NCBI GenBank assembly: GCA_001566295.1
Contig: KQ964245.1
Span: 3,167,524 to 3,231,523, forward strand
From: Microdochium bolleyi
Taxonomy: Eukaryota; Ascomycota; Sordariomycetes; Xylariales; Microdochiaceae
Length of the DNA stretch: 64,000 nt
Reading direction: 5' to 3'
Shown: piece by piece, positions 39,866-52,376 of the stretch
Layout of the letters: every line of letters begins with the position of its first letter
Numbering within the stretch: position 1 is the stretch's first letter
Translations under genes and position numbers: made by a program
The notes under the pieces: model-generated
Told to the model about the DNA's origin: nothing
The model's input: only the letters and a program-made list of their open reading frames with translations
Database searches by the model: none

Positions 39866-42651
39866 CTAGCCAAATCGAATCCCACGATTCGGATCCCACG
39901 TCCCGCTCACCGGACCCTGTGGTTGCAGCGACTGTCTCGGACCACCGCTGCCACCTGCTCCTGGCTGCTGCTGCTGTTGCTGGTGCTGTTGTTGCTGTTG
40001 TTGTTGCTGCTGTCCACCAGGGACTCCAGGGGGCGCAGGGCTGCCGCCAAACTTGATCCCGCCCTCCGGGTTCCACATGTTGTGATGCATCATGGGCACG
40101 TTCGCGCGGGGCATCTGCGGCTGCGGCGCGACGGTCTCTCCCGCGGGTGCCCACGTCTGGATCTGCGCCTCCGCGGGAGGGCTCTTGATCGGCTGGAACT
40201 GCTGGTCGGGCGGCGGGAAGGGAATCTGCTGCGGCGGCGGCTGCTGTTGCCCTCCTCCTCCTCCTCCTCCACTACCTCCTGCTGCACCCGCCCCCGCTCC
40301 CGTACCGCCGCCACCCAGACTCATCGACCCGAGTGGCGGCATCGCCAACTCGTCCTCGAGCATCTTGGCCTCCCTCCTGCGCTCCGTGACGAACGTGCGC
40401 ACGTTGTCCCTGAACCCGCCCACGATGCGCTGGAGGTCGTTGTAGAACTTGCGCCCCACCTCGACGTTGCTGACCAGCTCCTTGTACTTGTAATACGCGT
40501 TCTCGAGCGTCTGCAGCGCCTGCTCGCGCTCCTTGATTCCCTTGTCGCTGACGACGCGCTTCTGGGACTCGAACCCACGGTTGATCTGCACCAGCTCGTC
40601 GAGCAGGCGCTCCTGCTCCGCGGCCTCCTTCTGCACGAGCTGCAGGTCCGCCTCGTACAGCTGGTCGAGCCGCTTCTCAAAGTAGTCCTCAAAGTGCGCG
40701 GGCACGATGGCCGTCGCGACGGCCTGCGTGCGCTCGAGCCGCGCCGCCTCGGCCAGGATGTCGTGCTTGATGTCGTCCCCGCGGGCCTTCTCGCGGAGCG
40801 CCTCGGCCTTGCGCCGCCGCCGCGACTCGAAGCGCGTGACCTCGTTGTACGCCGTGCGCAGCCGGTTGAGCGCGGGCTTCAGCGGCTCCGGGATCTCAGT
40901 GCGCCGCGACGAGGGCACAAAGTCGAGCATCCCCCTGTCCGGGCCCGCCAGGATCGCGAGCGTCGCCTCGATCTTGTAGAACTTCTCGCGCACCACGCCG
41001 TCGCTGCTCGCGCTGTTGCCGAACCACCCTTCCGCCTCGGAGACTTGGTTCCACAACTTGACGCCCTGCGTCGGCTCCTGCCGCGAGGGGTGGCGGTTCC
41101 ACCGGTCTGTGCCGAACTTGCTGCGCAGCCGGTTGTCCTCGTCCTCCTCGGCCTGCAGGAGCTCCTTGCCCTCCTCGAACACCGCGACGTCGGCGTTGCG
41201 CAGCTTGTCAATGTCCGCGAAGCTGCGCTGCAGGCGGTGGATGGCGCCCGCCTGGCGGACCTCCTCGGCGTGCTGGGCGAGAGTGCCGGGCAGGCCGAGG
41301 GGTTTCTCGAGAGCTTGTATGGATCCGGGCAGGTTGAGCGAGGACAGGATCTCGTGGATCCGCTCGTTTAGGGTCTCAAGCTCGGCGATGATGTTCTGGT
41401 TGACCAGCCGGTCTCTCCTCTCCTCGTAGATCGACACGGCGATGTGCACCGAGTACGGAACAAGCTTGCTGAACAGACCAGGGCCGAACTCTGCTTTTGG
41501 GCCCAAGAAGTCGAGCGGCGCTGTGATCTGTGGTGGAGGCTTGATTGCCGCCATGGTCGCTCTCTCGAGGATTTTGAGCTCGGCCTTGGGCGGGACAACG
41601 TTGAGATAGATGACGTCGTTATCCCGCTCCGCCCGCTTGACGTCCTCCTCGACCCTCTTCTTGAGCCCGTTGAGGTCGTCGACGATGGATTTATGCAGGT
41701 AACCCCCGCGAGACTCCTTCAGGCCCTCGGCAACACACGCGACGGCGTCCTTGAGCCGAGCCACTTCCTCGCCGTACTTGCGCTTCTCGAGACAGTCGCA
41801 CGCGGCCCTGTACTGTGCAGCGGCGGCAAAGTGGTGATGTTTCGCGCTCATGTGATGGATCCAGGCGCTGCTTATCGCCTCCGAGAGCATGGCGGCCTCG
41901 CTTGCGAGGTTGTACAGGTCCGAGACCTTTGCGGCGAGCTTGGCGATTAGTGCGTCCTTGTACCCGTCCATGACGGCTTTTTGCCAGAAGCACTCCTGGC
42001 TCTGCGCGAGCTGCAGCTGCACCAGCGCCTCGAGCGCGTGCTCGTCCATGTCCTCGGGCGGTGTCGTTCGCAGCTCGGGCAGCACGGCCGTCTTGATGTG
42101 CGACAGCACACCGGCGGACTGGTTAAAGTAGCTGGCCGCTGTCTTGAGGCCGTCGGTGCTGGAGCGGTTGCTGGCGATGGCCATCTGCGAGTAGAGCGCG
42201 GCGAGGTTGAAGAGGATGTTTGCGAGCTCGAACTGGAGGTTGTTGTGGACGACCGGTCGTTCGGTGTTGTACCCGAGAGCAGGGTACCACGTGAAGTCGG
42301 CGCCGATCTGGGGATACAAAGTTCAAGTCAGCTTATTCCCTAGCCACTACAATATACACAGAATATGTGCAAGCTCCTCCGAGCCTGCTCGTGGCATTAA
42401 CTCACATCTATGGGAAACTTGCCCGAAATCCACACCAGCTGCGCGGCATACGCCTGGAGCTTGCCCACGCCTGTCGAGTGCGGCTCGCGGACGTTGACGG
42501 CATCACTGCGCAGGGTCTCGATGACCTCGAGATCCTGCCGGAACATGTCTGGGTGCTGGTCGTACTTTGTCGAGATGTACTGCCGGATCGCCGACGAGAG
42601 CGACAGCTGCGCGCCCTTGCGGAACGGCACCGCTAGGATTTGGCTCTGCAT
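39866..42651 (-). CDS. rim20: pH-response regulator PalA/Rim20 (BRO1-domain protein)
   Basis: ALIX-family scaffold of the ambient-pH pathway that binds PacC/Rim101 and ESCRT-III Vps32/Snf7 so the transcription factor can be cleaved; endosomal/cortical. Exons 42651-42406 and 42307-39866 give 895 residues. The start MQSQILAVPFRKGAQLSLSSAIRQYISTKYDQHPDMFRQDLE is the canonical BRO1 beginning. The BRO1 domain continues through NNLQFELANILFNLAALYSQMAI and QAQECFWQKA-type QSQECFWQKAVMDGYKDALIAKLAAKVSDLY to about residue 390. The V-shaped coiled region (LDFLGPKAEFGPGLFSKLVPYSVHIAVSIYEERRDRLV onward) spans about 330-720. The last about 150 residues are Pro/Gln/Gly-rich with a long interrupted Gln run (CAG/CAA repeat at about 39965-40015), then GTWDPNRGIRFG. 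The length is slightly above most fungal PalA because of this tail. Confidence 0.95.
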
Positions 42652-44016
42652 CTTGAGAGGCGCGCGCGGTCTACAGGACCTCTAGGTGGGGAGGACGTAC
42701 AAAGCCCGGAGATGTTTCGTGTGGTGACGGACGCGGGTGGGCGCAAATACGCTGAGGTCGCCGGTTCGAGCCTCGAGGCTTCTGCAGTCGTATGTTCGCG
42801 AGTCTCGAGGAGGAAGCTTTTGGGAGGGGTTGAGCTTGACCTCCTTCTGGCAGTGGGGAGGGCATCATGTACTCCGTATCCGATCATACCCACATCTGAC
42901 CCTGGATTGGAGGCAGCAATGACCTCATAGGTCAACCCGAAAGCTGTCCAAGCAACTCAAGTACTGTATTGAGAATATTGTGGCATCCAAAGGAAAGATC
43001 GCGTCTTTGTTAGCCATTCATCGGCCATGAACGACTTGCTTGTTGTCGTTGCGAGTCATTTCTTTCATTAGGGCTGTGCTGCACTTGTGCGATCAACAGT
43101 CTCCATTGCCCTTCCTTGTTCCAGTCCATTCATGAGGGCACACACCGGCACGGTTCGCTTTTCACCATCTGTACGCGTAGATCGAGTTTAGACTTTTTTG
43201 TCTTCTTTGTCCTATAGTTTCTGACATAGCTCTTTGTTTCAACTTGGCTTTTGCCACGAGTCGAGCACTTCGATCCCGCGGGCTGTGTTCCTGCCCAACA
43301 CTCCGTCGTCTTTCTCGCCCGTACAACACTGCCATCGGCCAGCCTGGCACCCCACACACAACCATAAAAGCCCAGCGAAAACAAGTGTCAAGCCTGGGCA
43401 GGCTTTGGCACATACCCGCGGCTTGAAGTAGAACATGTAACTGAGGAAAGGTCGAAAGGTTGCGCGATAAAAACAAAGCAAAAAAGAAAGAAAAAAAAGT
43501 CTACGCCAAACCAATGCTTATGCAAGCAAACTCCGCCATGATTGATGCGCGCCGTTTATAATACAACAGTAATCCCTTGTGCGTTGCGTGATTCATCTGT
43601 CGCCGAGCTCCGGTAATATTTGTCCGAGATCGTAGGGTTCGAAAGTAAAGAGATCATCGTGCGCTTAATCGGCAACGACGTCGAGCCAACCGGATTGGTG
43701 GCCGTAGTCTCCTGCTCAAAGGCTCGTGTGAAGAGAATGGGATTATATGAATAAAAGGATAGTGGGGTGCATGACCCGGAGCGAACAGAGGCGATACTCT
43801 GTTGAAGTGCGGCACGTGTGATGGTGTCTCGCCAACTGATGATAGGTTTATCGTGGGTGACTTGCGCCTGCGCCCGCCGGGAATAGCCTGGTTCGAATGT
43901 GAGGTGCTGTTGAGCGTGCTTTTTCGGTTTCGAGGAGCCGATGTGGTCGAGGATAGGACTTTTGAGGTTTCGCGGTTATCGACCGCTAACTGGTATTATC
44001 GTTCTGACATGACTGC
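42652..44016. other. Intergenic, 1.4 kb
   Basis: Promoter of rim20 on the near side and 3' region of the glycosyltransferase gene on the far side. An A/G-rich stretch lies near 43460-43500. No gene supported. Confidence 0.4.
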
Positions 44017-45666
44017 TCAAGGTATCCATACGAGCTCGATCAGACCATCAGCAGATGACATGGGGACGTCATTGCCATCGACCCATCTCCAGTCGTTAGC
44101 TTTGCGCGTGTAGTACTGGGTGAGAGTGTTGTCGGAATTTAGGACAGCCTGCTGAAGATCCCAGCTAATTTTGCGCCCAGTCTTGAGAAGACTGGGTCTT
44201 TGGGGTCCGAATGCATAGTCGAGGTTCCACCCCTTATCCTGGGGTGCGGCCGCGAATGTTCGTTCCATCTGTGCAAGGTTGAAATTCACGCCCTTCGGAT
44301 AGTGCACGACACTGAAGCCGGAGGATAGGATGAAGTTATCGGCGGTCTGGAACCGCATCAGGGTGCAGTCCTCGCCACAGATATACGCTAGCTTGGTGTA
44401 CTCGGATGGAAGAGCCACGTGCCAGCCGCCACCCTTGAAGTGGTGCAACGTGAGAGGCTTGATCCCGGACTCGTAGAACCCAGACGGGTCACCATATAGG
44501 TCAAGTTGATACAATCCATGCAGAACAGACAGACGGACGTCAGTGTTCTCGTATATGCACTTGCGGAGCAGGATATCGCCCTGGGGACCCCAGCCAGAGT
44601 TAGATTCGTGGACTTTCTGTTCCGTCTTGCAGGTCTGGTAGTCATGACGGATCTTTGCTGCAAGGGGAACAGAGATGAAGACACCGGCGCCACCAAAAGC
44701 CTGCGAGCCATGACGGTCGATGTTGTTGACATCCTCTGAAAGAGTGCCGATGTAGAGCAAGTCATCGGGGTCGTACTGCTTGAATTTCTCGACCAGGGTG
44801 TGGACACTGGGGAAGAAGGTATCGTCGTCACAGGACACGAGCCACTTCTTGTTGGGCCGCTCTGGATGGTCGTACAGTGTCGGGATGAGGGTGAGGTAAC
44901 GAACAGCCATCTCCATGGTCGAATCCGAGTGATACACATCGACATCGATGCCCACGCCTGCCAGGATGCTCTTGGCCTTGCTCATCTGCTCCTCGGTCGC
45001 ATCCAGAAGTAAAAGCACGAGCTTTCCGCCATTAGAGTGGCCTCGGCCGTCCGTGAGCCAGTAAGTCCACTCCTTGACAGGACTAGTCTTTTCGGAACTA
45101 AAGCGCTTGAAAGTTGTCGAGACGCCGAACATGAAATCGGACAAGTTGCCTGTGACCGGGTAGGGTGACTGCGGGACGGGGACTTGAATTGGCTCGATGC
45201 ACTTCTCGTGGCCGTACGAGCCGGGCTTGTCCAATGCGACGGCCGTAAATGCAGTGGGCAAGAAGCGCTGGTCCAGCTTGGTGATGGACCTGCGAGGGAT
45301 GTGCTCGCGATGCGTCTTGACGTAGCGCTTGTAGTACTGAAAGTTGTCGGCGAGCTCAAACTTCTTTGCCAAGACTTCCATCTTGGTCATGTTGATGCTG
45401 CAGTCCATCACGTGGTCGGTGGTGGGGATGTGCTGCTGATCTGTGCCCTCAAGCCACTCACCGGAGAAGGGCATGGCGTAGTTGGAAGCGGAATGGCTGC
45501 CATGGGATGCAGCCTTGATGATGTGGGAGCTCATGGTCTCTATGCGGTCCGACTTCCAGGTTATGGCGAGGAGGAAAAGCAGTGCTATGGCGAAGAGCAC
45601 GCATCGTGAGAAGGGATTCCGCATTGTGAAGAATTTCTGGTGGGGAGCCGGCAGAGCTGCTCCCAT
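44017..45666 (-). CDS. Type II membrane glycosyltransferase, fringe/GT31-like (DUF604-type)
   Basis: Single exon of 549 residues from ATG 45666; an in-frame ATG at 45624 (MRNPFSRC) would give 535 and is equally possible. The frame is open to 46299 but those residues are not protein-like. A single hydrophobic signal anchor near residues 21-40 (RCVLFAIALLFLLAITW) gives Golgi type II topology. The catalytic domain has the DxD-type motif WLVSCDDDTFFPSVHTLVEKFKQYDPDDLLYIGTLSED (DDD at about 279-281), then FGGAGVFISVPLAAKI, GPQGDILLRKCIYENTDVRLSVLHGLYQLDLYGDPSGFYESG and PLTLHHFKGGGWH. These match the fungal fringe-like family. The donor is probably a UDP-sugar; the acceptor is unknown. Confidence 0.88.
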   Translation of the reverse strand: MGAALPAPHQKFFTMRNPFSRCVLFAIALLFLLAITWKSDRIETMSSHIIKAASHGSHSASNYAMPFSGEWLEGTDQQHIPTTDHVMDCSINMTKMEVLAKKFELADNFQYYKRYVKTHREHIPRRSITKLDQRFLPTAFTAVALDKPGSYGHEKCIEPIQVPVPQSPYPVTGNLSDFMFGVSTTFKRFSSEKTSPVKEWTYWLTDGRGHSNGGKLVLLLLDATEEQMSKAKSILAGVGIDVDVYHSDSTMEMAVRYLTLIPTLYDHPERPNKKWLVSCDDDTFFPSVHTLVEKFKQYDPDDLLYIGTLSEDVNNIDRHGSQAFGGAGVFISVPLAAKIRHDYQTCKTEQKVHESNSGWGPQGDILLRKCIYENTDVRLSVLHGLYQLDLYGDPSGFYESGIKPLTLHHFKGGGWHVALPSEYTKLAYICGEDCTLMRFQTADNFILSSGFSVVHYPKGVNFNLAQMERTFAAAPQDKGWNLDYAFGPQRPSLLKTGRKISWDLQQAVLNSDNTLTQYYTRKANDWRWVDGNDVPMSSADGLIELVWIP

Positions 45667-47862
45667 CGTTCGTGGAGTTGTCGGCGCACGGAGACTGGGT
45701 TGATGGATCGTGGCCCGAGGAATCTGTGCGGACGACACCCAAGTCCTTCCCTGATGCTCAAGATGCGAGAATGGGGCCGGGCAAAGATGTTTGTTGCAGC
45801 CTTTTGCAACGAGAGACCGGGGCTCTAGTATCGGGATCGTCAAGAAACCGGTGAGACAAGAGTGAACGAGTGGACTACCAAAGAGTGCCGGCTTTGGAAT
45901 GGCGGGGAGGAGACGCAGAGAAGAGTGACGCTCTGAAGTCCGACAGCCTGGCCGCAGGGACGTGTCGGGTGCCAGGAGTGTGCCAGATAGGGCGCAGGCA
46001 ATAAAGAGGAAACAGCAGGAAAGAGAGGCTTCGGGAGAAGGAGCAGACGAGGCGGATGGGGACGAGGGGCCTTGTAAAGGGTCCGCGTACGACGTCTTGT
46101 CGCAGCTGGGCTCCTGTAGCTTCCAGATGCGCCGACACCTTAAAATTAATGCAGGCCTGGCAGAGTCGCAGCACATGCCCATGGAAGCATCGCTGGTGGG
46201 GTGCGAGTATTCGACCAGACCGCGCAGCTTCCAGTGCAGGCCAGAGCCACTCCCGCCCTGTCCCCTGCCCCCGGCCAGGGGCTCTGTGGGCGCACGCACC
46301 GCAGCTGGCCGGTACCTGCAGGCGACTGGCGACCAGGGACTGCCCGCCTGGCTCGCCTGGAAGGGTGCCGATCCACCAGACCGCTGCCGTTCGCTGCATC
46401 CACTGGCTCCTCAGGATCCTCAGGGGCTCAAGATTATTGCCAGCCAGTCGAATGCTCGACCCTCCAGCACACTGTGTTCGGTGGCGGCCATGCGACCTCC
46501 CCTTTCCGCCTTGCACCGCACACTATTGGAGGCGACGCATCACAGCACGCGCGGCTGTCTCCTCTCGTCGTCCACACAAAGCTCAAGTCCGTCTGTCGAT
46601 CTGCAGGGCAAAATTGGCCCGACTTAGCCTTCTGGAGCCGCCGCCACGTGCCGTGTCAAAGTTGACCACCGCGATGGCCTCTGCGATCTGGCGCCCCTCG
46701 ATCAAGTTAGTCCCAGCCTGCCACACGCGCGGCTCGACGCCTGACAGCTCAGAACTACTGAGTGCTCTGGACTCCGTCGATGGTGGTGCGTTACTGGCGA
46801 GGGACTGCTCGAGCACCGCAATGTCCAAAAAGCACAATCACGCTGGTCCTCTCGCCATCCCGCCACGGGCAAGGATACCCCGGAGGCAGGCGTTGGCCTC
46901 CTGGTCGCCGCATTCCACCGAGTCCAGCCATCCCCGGCGCTCTCGACTCACGAGTCAAACTGCGCACCACGGTGCAGGACTGTGCGTAGTATTCCTCATG
47001 AGCCCCTCCCCACCATGCCGCCTCGGCACTTGCCAAGCTTTCAAGGTTTAGAGTCTACTCAAATCAAGACAAGATTGGCCCCGGTCCCGGACGACGACAT
47101 TTGCGGCGCTCCTTTTCCCAGTTCGGAGTAGTGAGGACCTGGCGTCACCGCGCCTGGTCTGGCCTCATTTCTGTTATCTTGGCCCTCATTTCGCAGTGTT
47201 TCGGCGCCGTTGTCGCCTGCTGCTCCGCTGCTTTGATCCTGCAGATCCACGACGCGATCGAAAAGCGGCAGTTGCTCAGTCCAGCACAAAGCTCCGTCCC
47301 TCATTACTCCTTCGGCCAAGAGTAGATTGTGCGCAACCGAGCAACACAGCGAGACACAGTGCCTCTTGACGGCTGCAAGCAAGGTTCCTTCTCAGTGGAG
47401 CCTCGACGTACGTCTGCTCCCTCCTGCGTCGTTGAATCAACCATCACGTCCCACACGCAACATCCTGGCACGATTCGCTTTTAAGTTTTTTGCAGCACAT
47501 CAATGTCGTCACAGTGTTTCAGCTTCTAGCAGAACAACTCGAGGCCACTCGCCTTGTTTGCTCCTTCGACGTGTGTTTGTTGGCTTGCGAAACTGATGCC
47601 GATCCCAAAGCCGGCCCTTCAACGGCCTGTTCGCCCCTCGGACTGTTCGAGCAGGTGGAGATACCATGATGCCACTGAAGACAATGCTGCTCGCCATGGG
47701 ACAGACCACACATACACTCTAGCGTTGAGGGCTTGTTTCCGGCAGACCTCTGGCGTGTTGGTCACAACTCAACAAAGCCACTTGTTCACGCAGCGAGAGA
47801 ACCAAACTTGAAGTTGTACGCCATCCACGGCCATGTCGGATCTAGATGGGCTGGTAGCCAAA

Positions 47863-47877
47863 CCCCCCCCCCCCCCC
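47863..47877. repeat. 15-base poly-C homopolymer
   Basis: An uninterrupted C run flanked by CAAA and AAAC in the gene-poor region. It is the second-longest homopolymer of G/C in the window after the flotillin one. Confidence 0.8.
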
Positions 47878-47965
47878 AAACTGTGGCGTGGACTGATGAA
47901 TGACCAGACTGCTTTCCTTCACCCTCAAGACAGCACCGGAGGTCACGATTTGGTGTTTGGCAGCA

Positions 47966-47999
47966 CCGGCCAGGCAGCGATATTCCGGCCAGGCAGCGA
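47966..47999. repeat. 15-base direct repeat, two copies
   Basis: CCGGCCAGGCAGCGA occurs at 47966-47980 and again at 47985-47999, separated by TATT. This is a perfect short tandem duplication in non-coding DNA. Confidence 0.8.
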
Positions 48000-50900
48000 G
48001 GATCCAGCCAGAAAGTCGTCGTAATCGAAATATTTGAGGTCGACGTAGCCCAGTGGTGATCATGATTGTTACGCGTCAGCCACACCCATATTTTCTCCCG
48101 TCCGGTCCCACAGTCAACCCCTGGCAGTGGGCATTGACTTCAGGGAGTATGCCATAACTCCACCCCACGCAAGATCACCAAGATTGCCTATGGGAGTTTT
48201 TTTCTGAGAGCATGGACCAAGAACATAGTGTATAAGATTAGTGATCGGGTGAAGCAAGAAATCAAGGAAGCAAGCAACAAAGCATGTACGCGAATGGTTT
48301 GTGGATATGGACAAGCACCCAACGTGCCTCCTTTTGAGCTGGCCAGATATGTCAAGGTATGTATCACCCAGTACCGTAGCACACTGCCAGCACAGACCGC
48401 GGAGTATGCTAGAGTCGCCAAGCCTCAGGATGAAATGACTCTCCGGAGTACATGGCGGGTTTGCATCCAGTTTCAGGGGTCTCCGCTAGCTGCGTAGTGA
48501 ACTAAGAGCTGCTTGGCGCCGTGCTAAAGACAACCACAACTCGCCTACAGTTATCTGCCAAATGGCATTCGTGGAGCTCTTGCCTCCGCGGCTCGTTGTG
48601 GTCAGCAGGTAGGGTACTGTCTACAAGGTGAAGCACACCTGACAATCGCGGAAAAGGCGTTGTGCACTCGCCCTTGCCAAAGGACATGGTCGACTGGGTA
48701 TTGAAAGTTGGTACCATGCACGTCACGCAGCCGCCCAGCCAGCTCGTCACATCTCCTGCTGCGGGTGCAGGGTTTAACGTCGCTATTGTCTGGACCGCAC
48801 CTTACCAGAACCCTGCGGACGGCTCGACAATTACAAAAGGCGGTAATGAACCTCGAGGGCCGTGAATGCGTTGATATCGATTCATGTCAAGACTCCTGAG
48901 GTCTGGGGCTCTGTGTTGCGTGCCTGCTAGAACGACGGACAACCAACTCATCAAGCTGTCGTTCGTCATGCTTTTGGAGCAATTGGTTCCCTCTCGCCAC
49001 GCATAGTTGACCTCTTTTTGGTCGAGCCGCAGCTGGCGAGGGATCTGTGGCCGGTTTCGCCCTCTTGCAGATGAAACAACGCGCAGCGCAGATCTCAGAC
49101 TGACCCTCCTAGTGGACGCACGCACCCACCGCCAATCAGTGCCGAGCAGGGGCCACGATCGGCAGTTGCCGCTCATTTTCAGAGTGGACGATCGGCCGCG
49201 CGGGAGGCGCAGAGCTTGGGCACTACCAACGGCACGCCTGGCCACGAAGCACGACAACGACACGTAAGAGCCACAGAGGCAGCAACAACTTGGCTGGTGG
49301 TAGGAAGCCTGATGTTGCCTTTTATGACCCGGCACACTCGACCCTGAGTTGGCCGGATGAGGGTGTCGACATTGCCTCTCGCTGAGGAGCGAGCAGCGGG
49401 CGTGTTGTATCATCACATACAGTAGCTAGAACGAACGAATGCGACTATCAATCCCAATGTGGAAAATACAGGCTCGGAGCCCTGTTTGGCGTTGATCAAC
49501 GTGGCCATTTATCTGCGCGGCAGGCAGGCTCAGGCTCCTCACGCGGCGCGGCGCATAACCGGAGGCGCCCCGGGATGACGCCCACCTTCCAGAAGAAGCT
49601 CCTGTTCGGACGGAGGCAATGGTCGCAAACAAAGGTGATTTGTCACAGGATACAAGACGGCTCAGAAACAGAACGGGAGGTCGTTGCACTGTCGCAGTGC
49701 CAGTGCGCAGTGGCGCACATTGTGGCCCCCTCGTTGTTGCTGTGGAGGCCGAGGCGAGGCGAGGCCAGAGCTCGCGCGCTGTCCTGGTCTCCTGTGCGAC
49801 CCCTCGGTCTTGCGGTCCACGTTCGACAATCTGACGAGCGAAGCTCGTTGGAGACACGCACCTAGTATCTACCAAAGGCGTTTCGAGGAATTCTCCTGCT
49901 ACTTACATCAATGCCGACCTGTGGCAGAGCTCAATCTAGTGGTACATGACTTAAGACAGACGGTTCCGCACGATGAAACAAGCACCAAGCCAGCCAGACG
50001 TGGTATCTGTGCTATTATTAGCTTGCAAGATACATGCAGTACTTGGATAGTGGGAGAAGAGTCAAGCTCAGCTCTTCAAGAGCCCGGCACGTGTGTCATG
50101 GAACTGGGATGGGGCCTACTTGCGGCTCGCAACAGGAAGAAACGAGATCTGAAACGTGGCGAGTATGGTAACGCGTCGTCATGGTGGCTGTCTTCGATTT
50201 ATCCTGGGGTAGCACACCCCCGAAGATGGATACGGCCTGGGTTTTGCGGAGAAATGGGACCGCGGCATCGCAACACCGCCGCTCCAACATAATTGCAGCA
50301 CAACTATACAGCCAATCTATCCGATGAGAAGGGAAGGTGGCAGATACATAGAAACACCTCTGCGGCCCTCCACATCAGCAATTGCCGCGACGCGGGGTGT
50401 TGCATCCTACCCGTCAGGAGTATAGTGTAATGCCGACTAGCAGGGCTGATTTCGCCACGCGGCACCAATTCTCCATACGAGGTCTCTCCGTAGGTAGCTT
50501 ACACACACACATGGCAAAATGGTGTCCTTGCCAAGTCTTGGGGTATAGAACAAGCTTGATAAGCTTTTCTTTCTTCGTATTTATCCTGTTCCTTCTCTTC
50601 GCTGAGAGCCCGTTAACGCATTCCGTGGTTTCGGAAGAAGGGAGGAAGGTTGCACGTCCCCACAACAGGGACCCAGATATCCTGACGCCGGTACACAAAC
50701 GGGGCGGGACGCATGCATTTCGCACACATGACGTTTCAAAGTTATTTCTGGCATGTCCAGTGACGACCTATGTACCTACGGTAGTTGTTGATCTTGCAGA
50801 GCCCCAACGAATGTTTGTGGCCAGTTGATACGATGACACCAGGCTGGTCTTCTTGGATTGGTTATTTTCCCTGGATGGAGATGGTCGAGCGGAACTGTAC

Positions 50901-52376
50901 ATACCTCGTACTCGTATTTACTGTACGGAGATCATGAGAGACCTACATTGTGCGACGGGATGGGTGGCTGGAGGCTTTAAAGGGGGGGAGGTTTATGTGC
51001 TGTTGTGAAAAGCTTGCAGAATGGTCAGAACACTTCTATCAGTTTGCGGACAAGTACCAACAAGTACGCTTGGACACGCACCACGGCCGGGGACGCTCAC
51101 GCGGGAGAAAAGGGTCCGAGGATCAAGAGCATGTGATATTGGTGTTGGTGTTCATACTCACCTCACATGGCTGCATGTTTCTCTGTGTGCGTGTCTTAGG
51201 TGACGGCCACTTTACCTCCTCAGGTTTGGTCTTCTGTCATTTGGGGACAACCGACATTCCGAGAGGTGCAGACACTTGAAGTTCACTGCGCGATGTGAAA
51301 GAGCCTGGTCGTGGTTCTCTGCGATTTATCATGGGCGGACAGCTCCATGGCGATCCGTCGAGCGGGCACTTCTGCACCTGATGGCTTCATGCTGACATGG
51401 AATGATGTTAGAAAGTGTATGTTCATGGCAGATATTGGGAATCAACGGATTGCTCTTTGCGTTGGGATACAGTACAGAAAGGGGAAAGAGAAAGATACTA
51501 GCAGAAAAAGCTTGACAGGATCCAGACATTCTTCGCTCCATGAAGAATTCGTCTTGTATTGTAGATCCTCGGTTATTGAGCCAGCGCACTCTCACGCTAG
51601 AATGAATACGGGCCTCTTGCAGGATTCTCTGTTGGGTTTCTATCAGACTCGCACACAGTAATAGTTCTTCGTCCGCGATTAGTACATGTCAAAACGCTCG
51701 TGAGCCTTGAGAGCCAGCTGGGATGTGACGATCAGATCATCACTTCATGGGACCAGCCAGTGCTTATACCTAAAAGCAACCTGGCCCCGACAGGTTTACG
51801 ACCGCCATCATGGGCCTCCAGATCACAACTTGTGAACCTCTTTCCAATATTGAGAGAAGCTACCTCGGCTCGCATTCATCAGCATCGTAAGTGTAAGTAA
51901 CTCCGGGATAAGAGGACAGTCGAGGGCAGCTGAATTCAAGAGTTGTGGCCCTGCCCCTTTCAATGTATGGTATGGACTTGTTTCAAAGATGCTCCGTCCT
52001 TGCGTTCATAGCTGACATGCTTGAACAACGGATTAAGTGCTTGGAAGAAGTCGTAGCCGTAACGTTGACTTACTCGGCTGCTGATAGAGTAAGCTGGACC
52101 TGAATGAAAGATCAGAAATGACCAAAGAAATCAATATACTCGCCAGGCGTACTCCACGATTCGACTTATGGCCACCCATCGTCCACCTTCTACGACATTT
52201 TTTGCCCTGAGGTTCGCAACTCACATTGACCTTAGAAATTCCATGCTCGAATTTGATGGAGGCGGAGGAAACATTCCGCGGCGACAAACATACATAGCCC
52301 GAACATTTTCATTGATTTATGTATTGGCTTCCTTTTGTGTTTTCCGTAACACTACAAGTTCGAAGACTTCCATCTC

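Larger units (their letters stand above)
45667..52376. other. Gene-poor region, 6.7 kb
   Basis: The longest stretch without a supportable gene. It starts with the glycosyltransferase upstream region: an AT-rich TTAATTTTAAG on the minus strand near 46139-46149 may be a core promoter, about 480 bases from the ATG. Many frames of 60-330 codons exist on both strands in 46-47.1 kb and 49.4-50.3 kb. None shows a domain, signal peptide or consistent splicing. There is a 15-C run at 47863-47877 and a 15-base direct repeat at 47966-47980 and 47985-47999. No transposase or terminal repeats were recognised. Confidence 0.45.

Noticed and set aside
40566..40580. CGTGGGTTCGAGTCC on the minus strand, resembling a tRNA B box
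   Set aside because: Lies inside the Rim20 coding sequence (RGFESQ) with no matching A box or cloverleaf around it.
42755..42782. GGTTCGAGCC, a tRNA T-arm-like sequence
   Set aside because: No pairing T stem, anticodon arm or acceptor stem could be drawn; it is in the rim20 upstream region.
46056..47051. 331-codon plus-strand frame
   Set aside because: Overlaps the minus-strand leader of the glycosyltransferase and other open frames. Protein has scattered Cys/Trp/Arg and no conserved motif.
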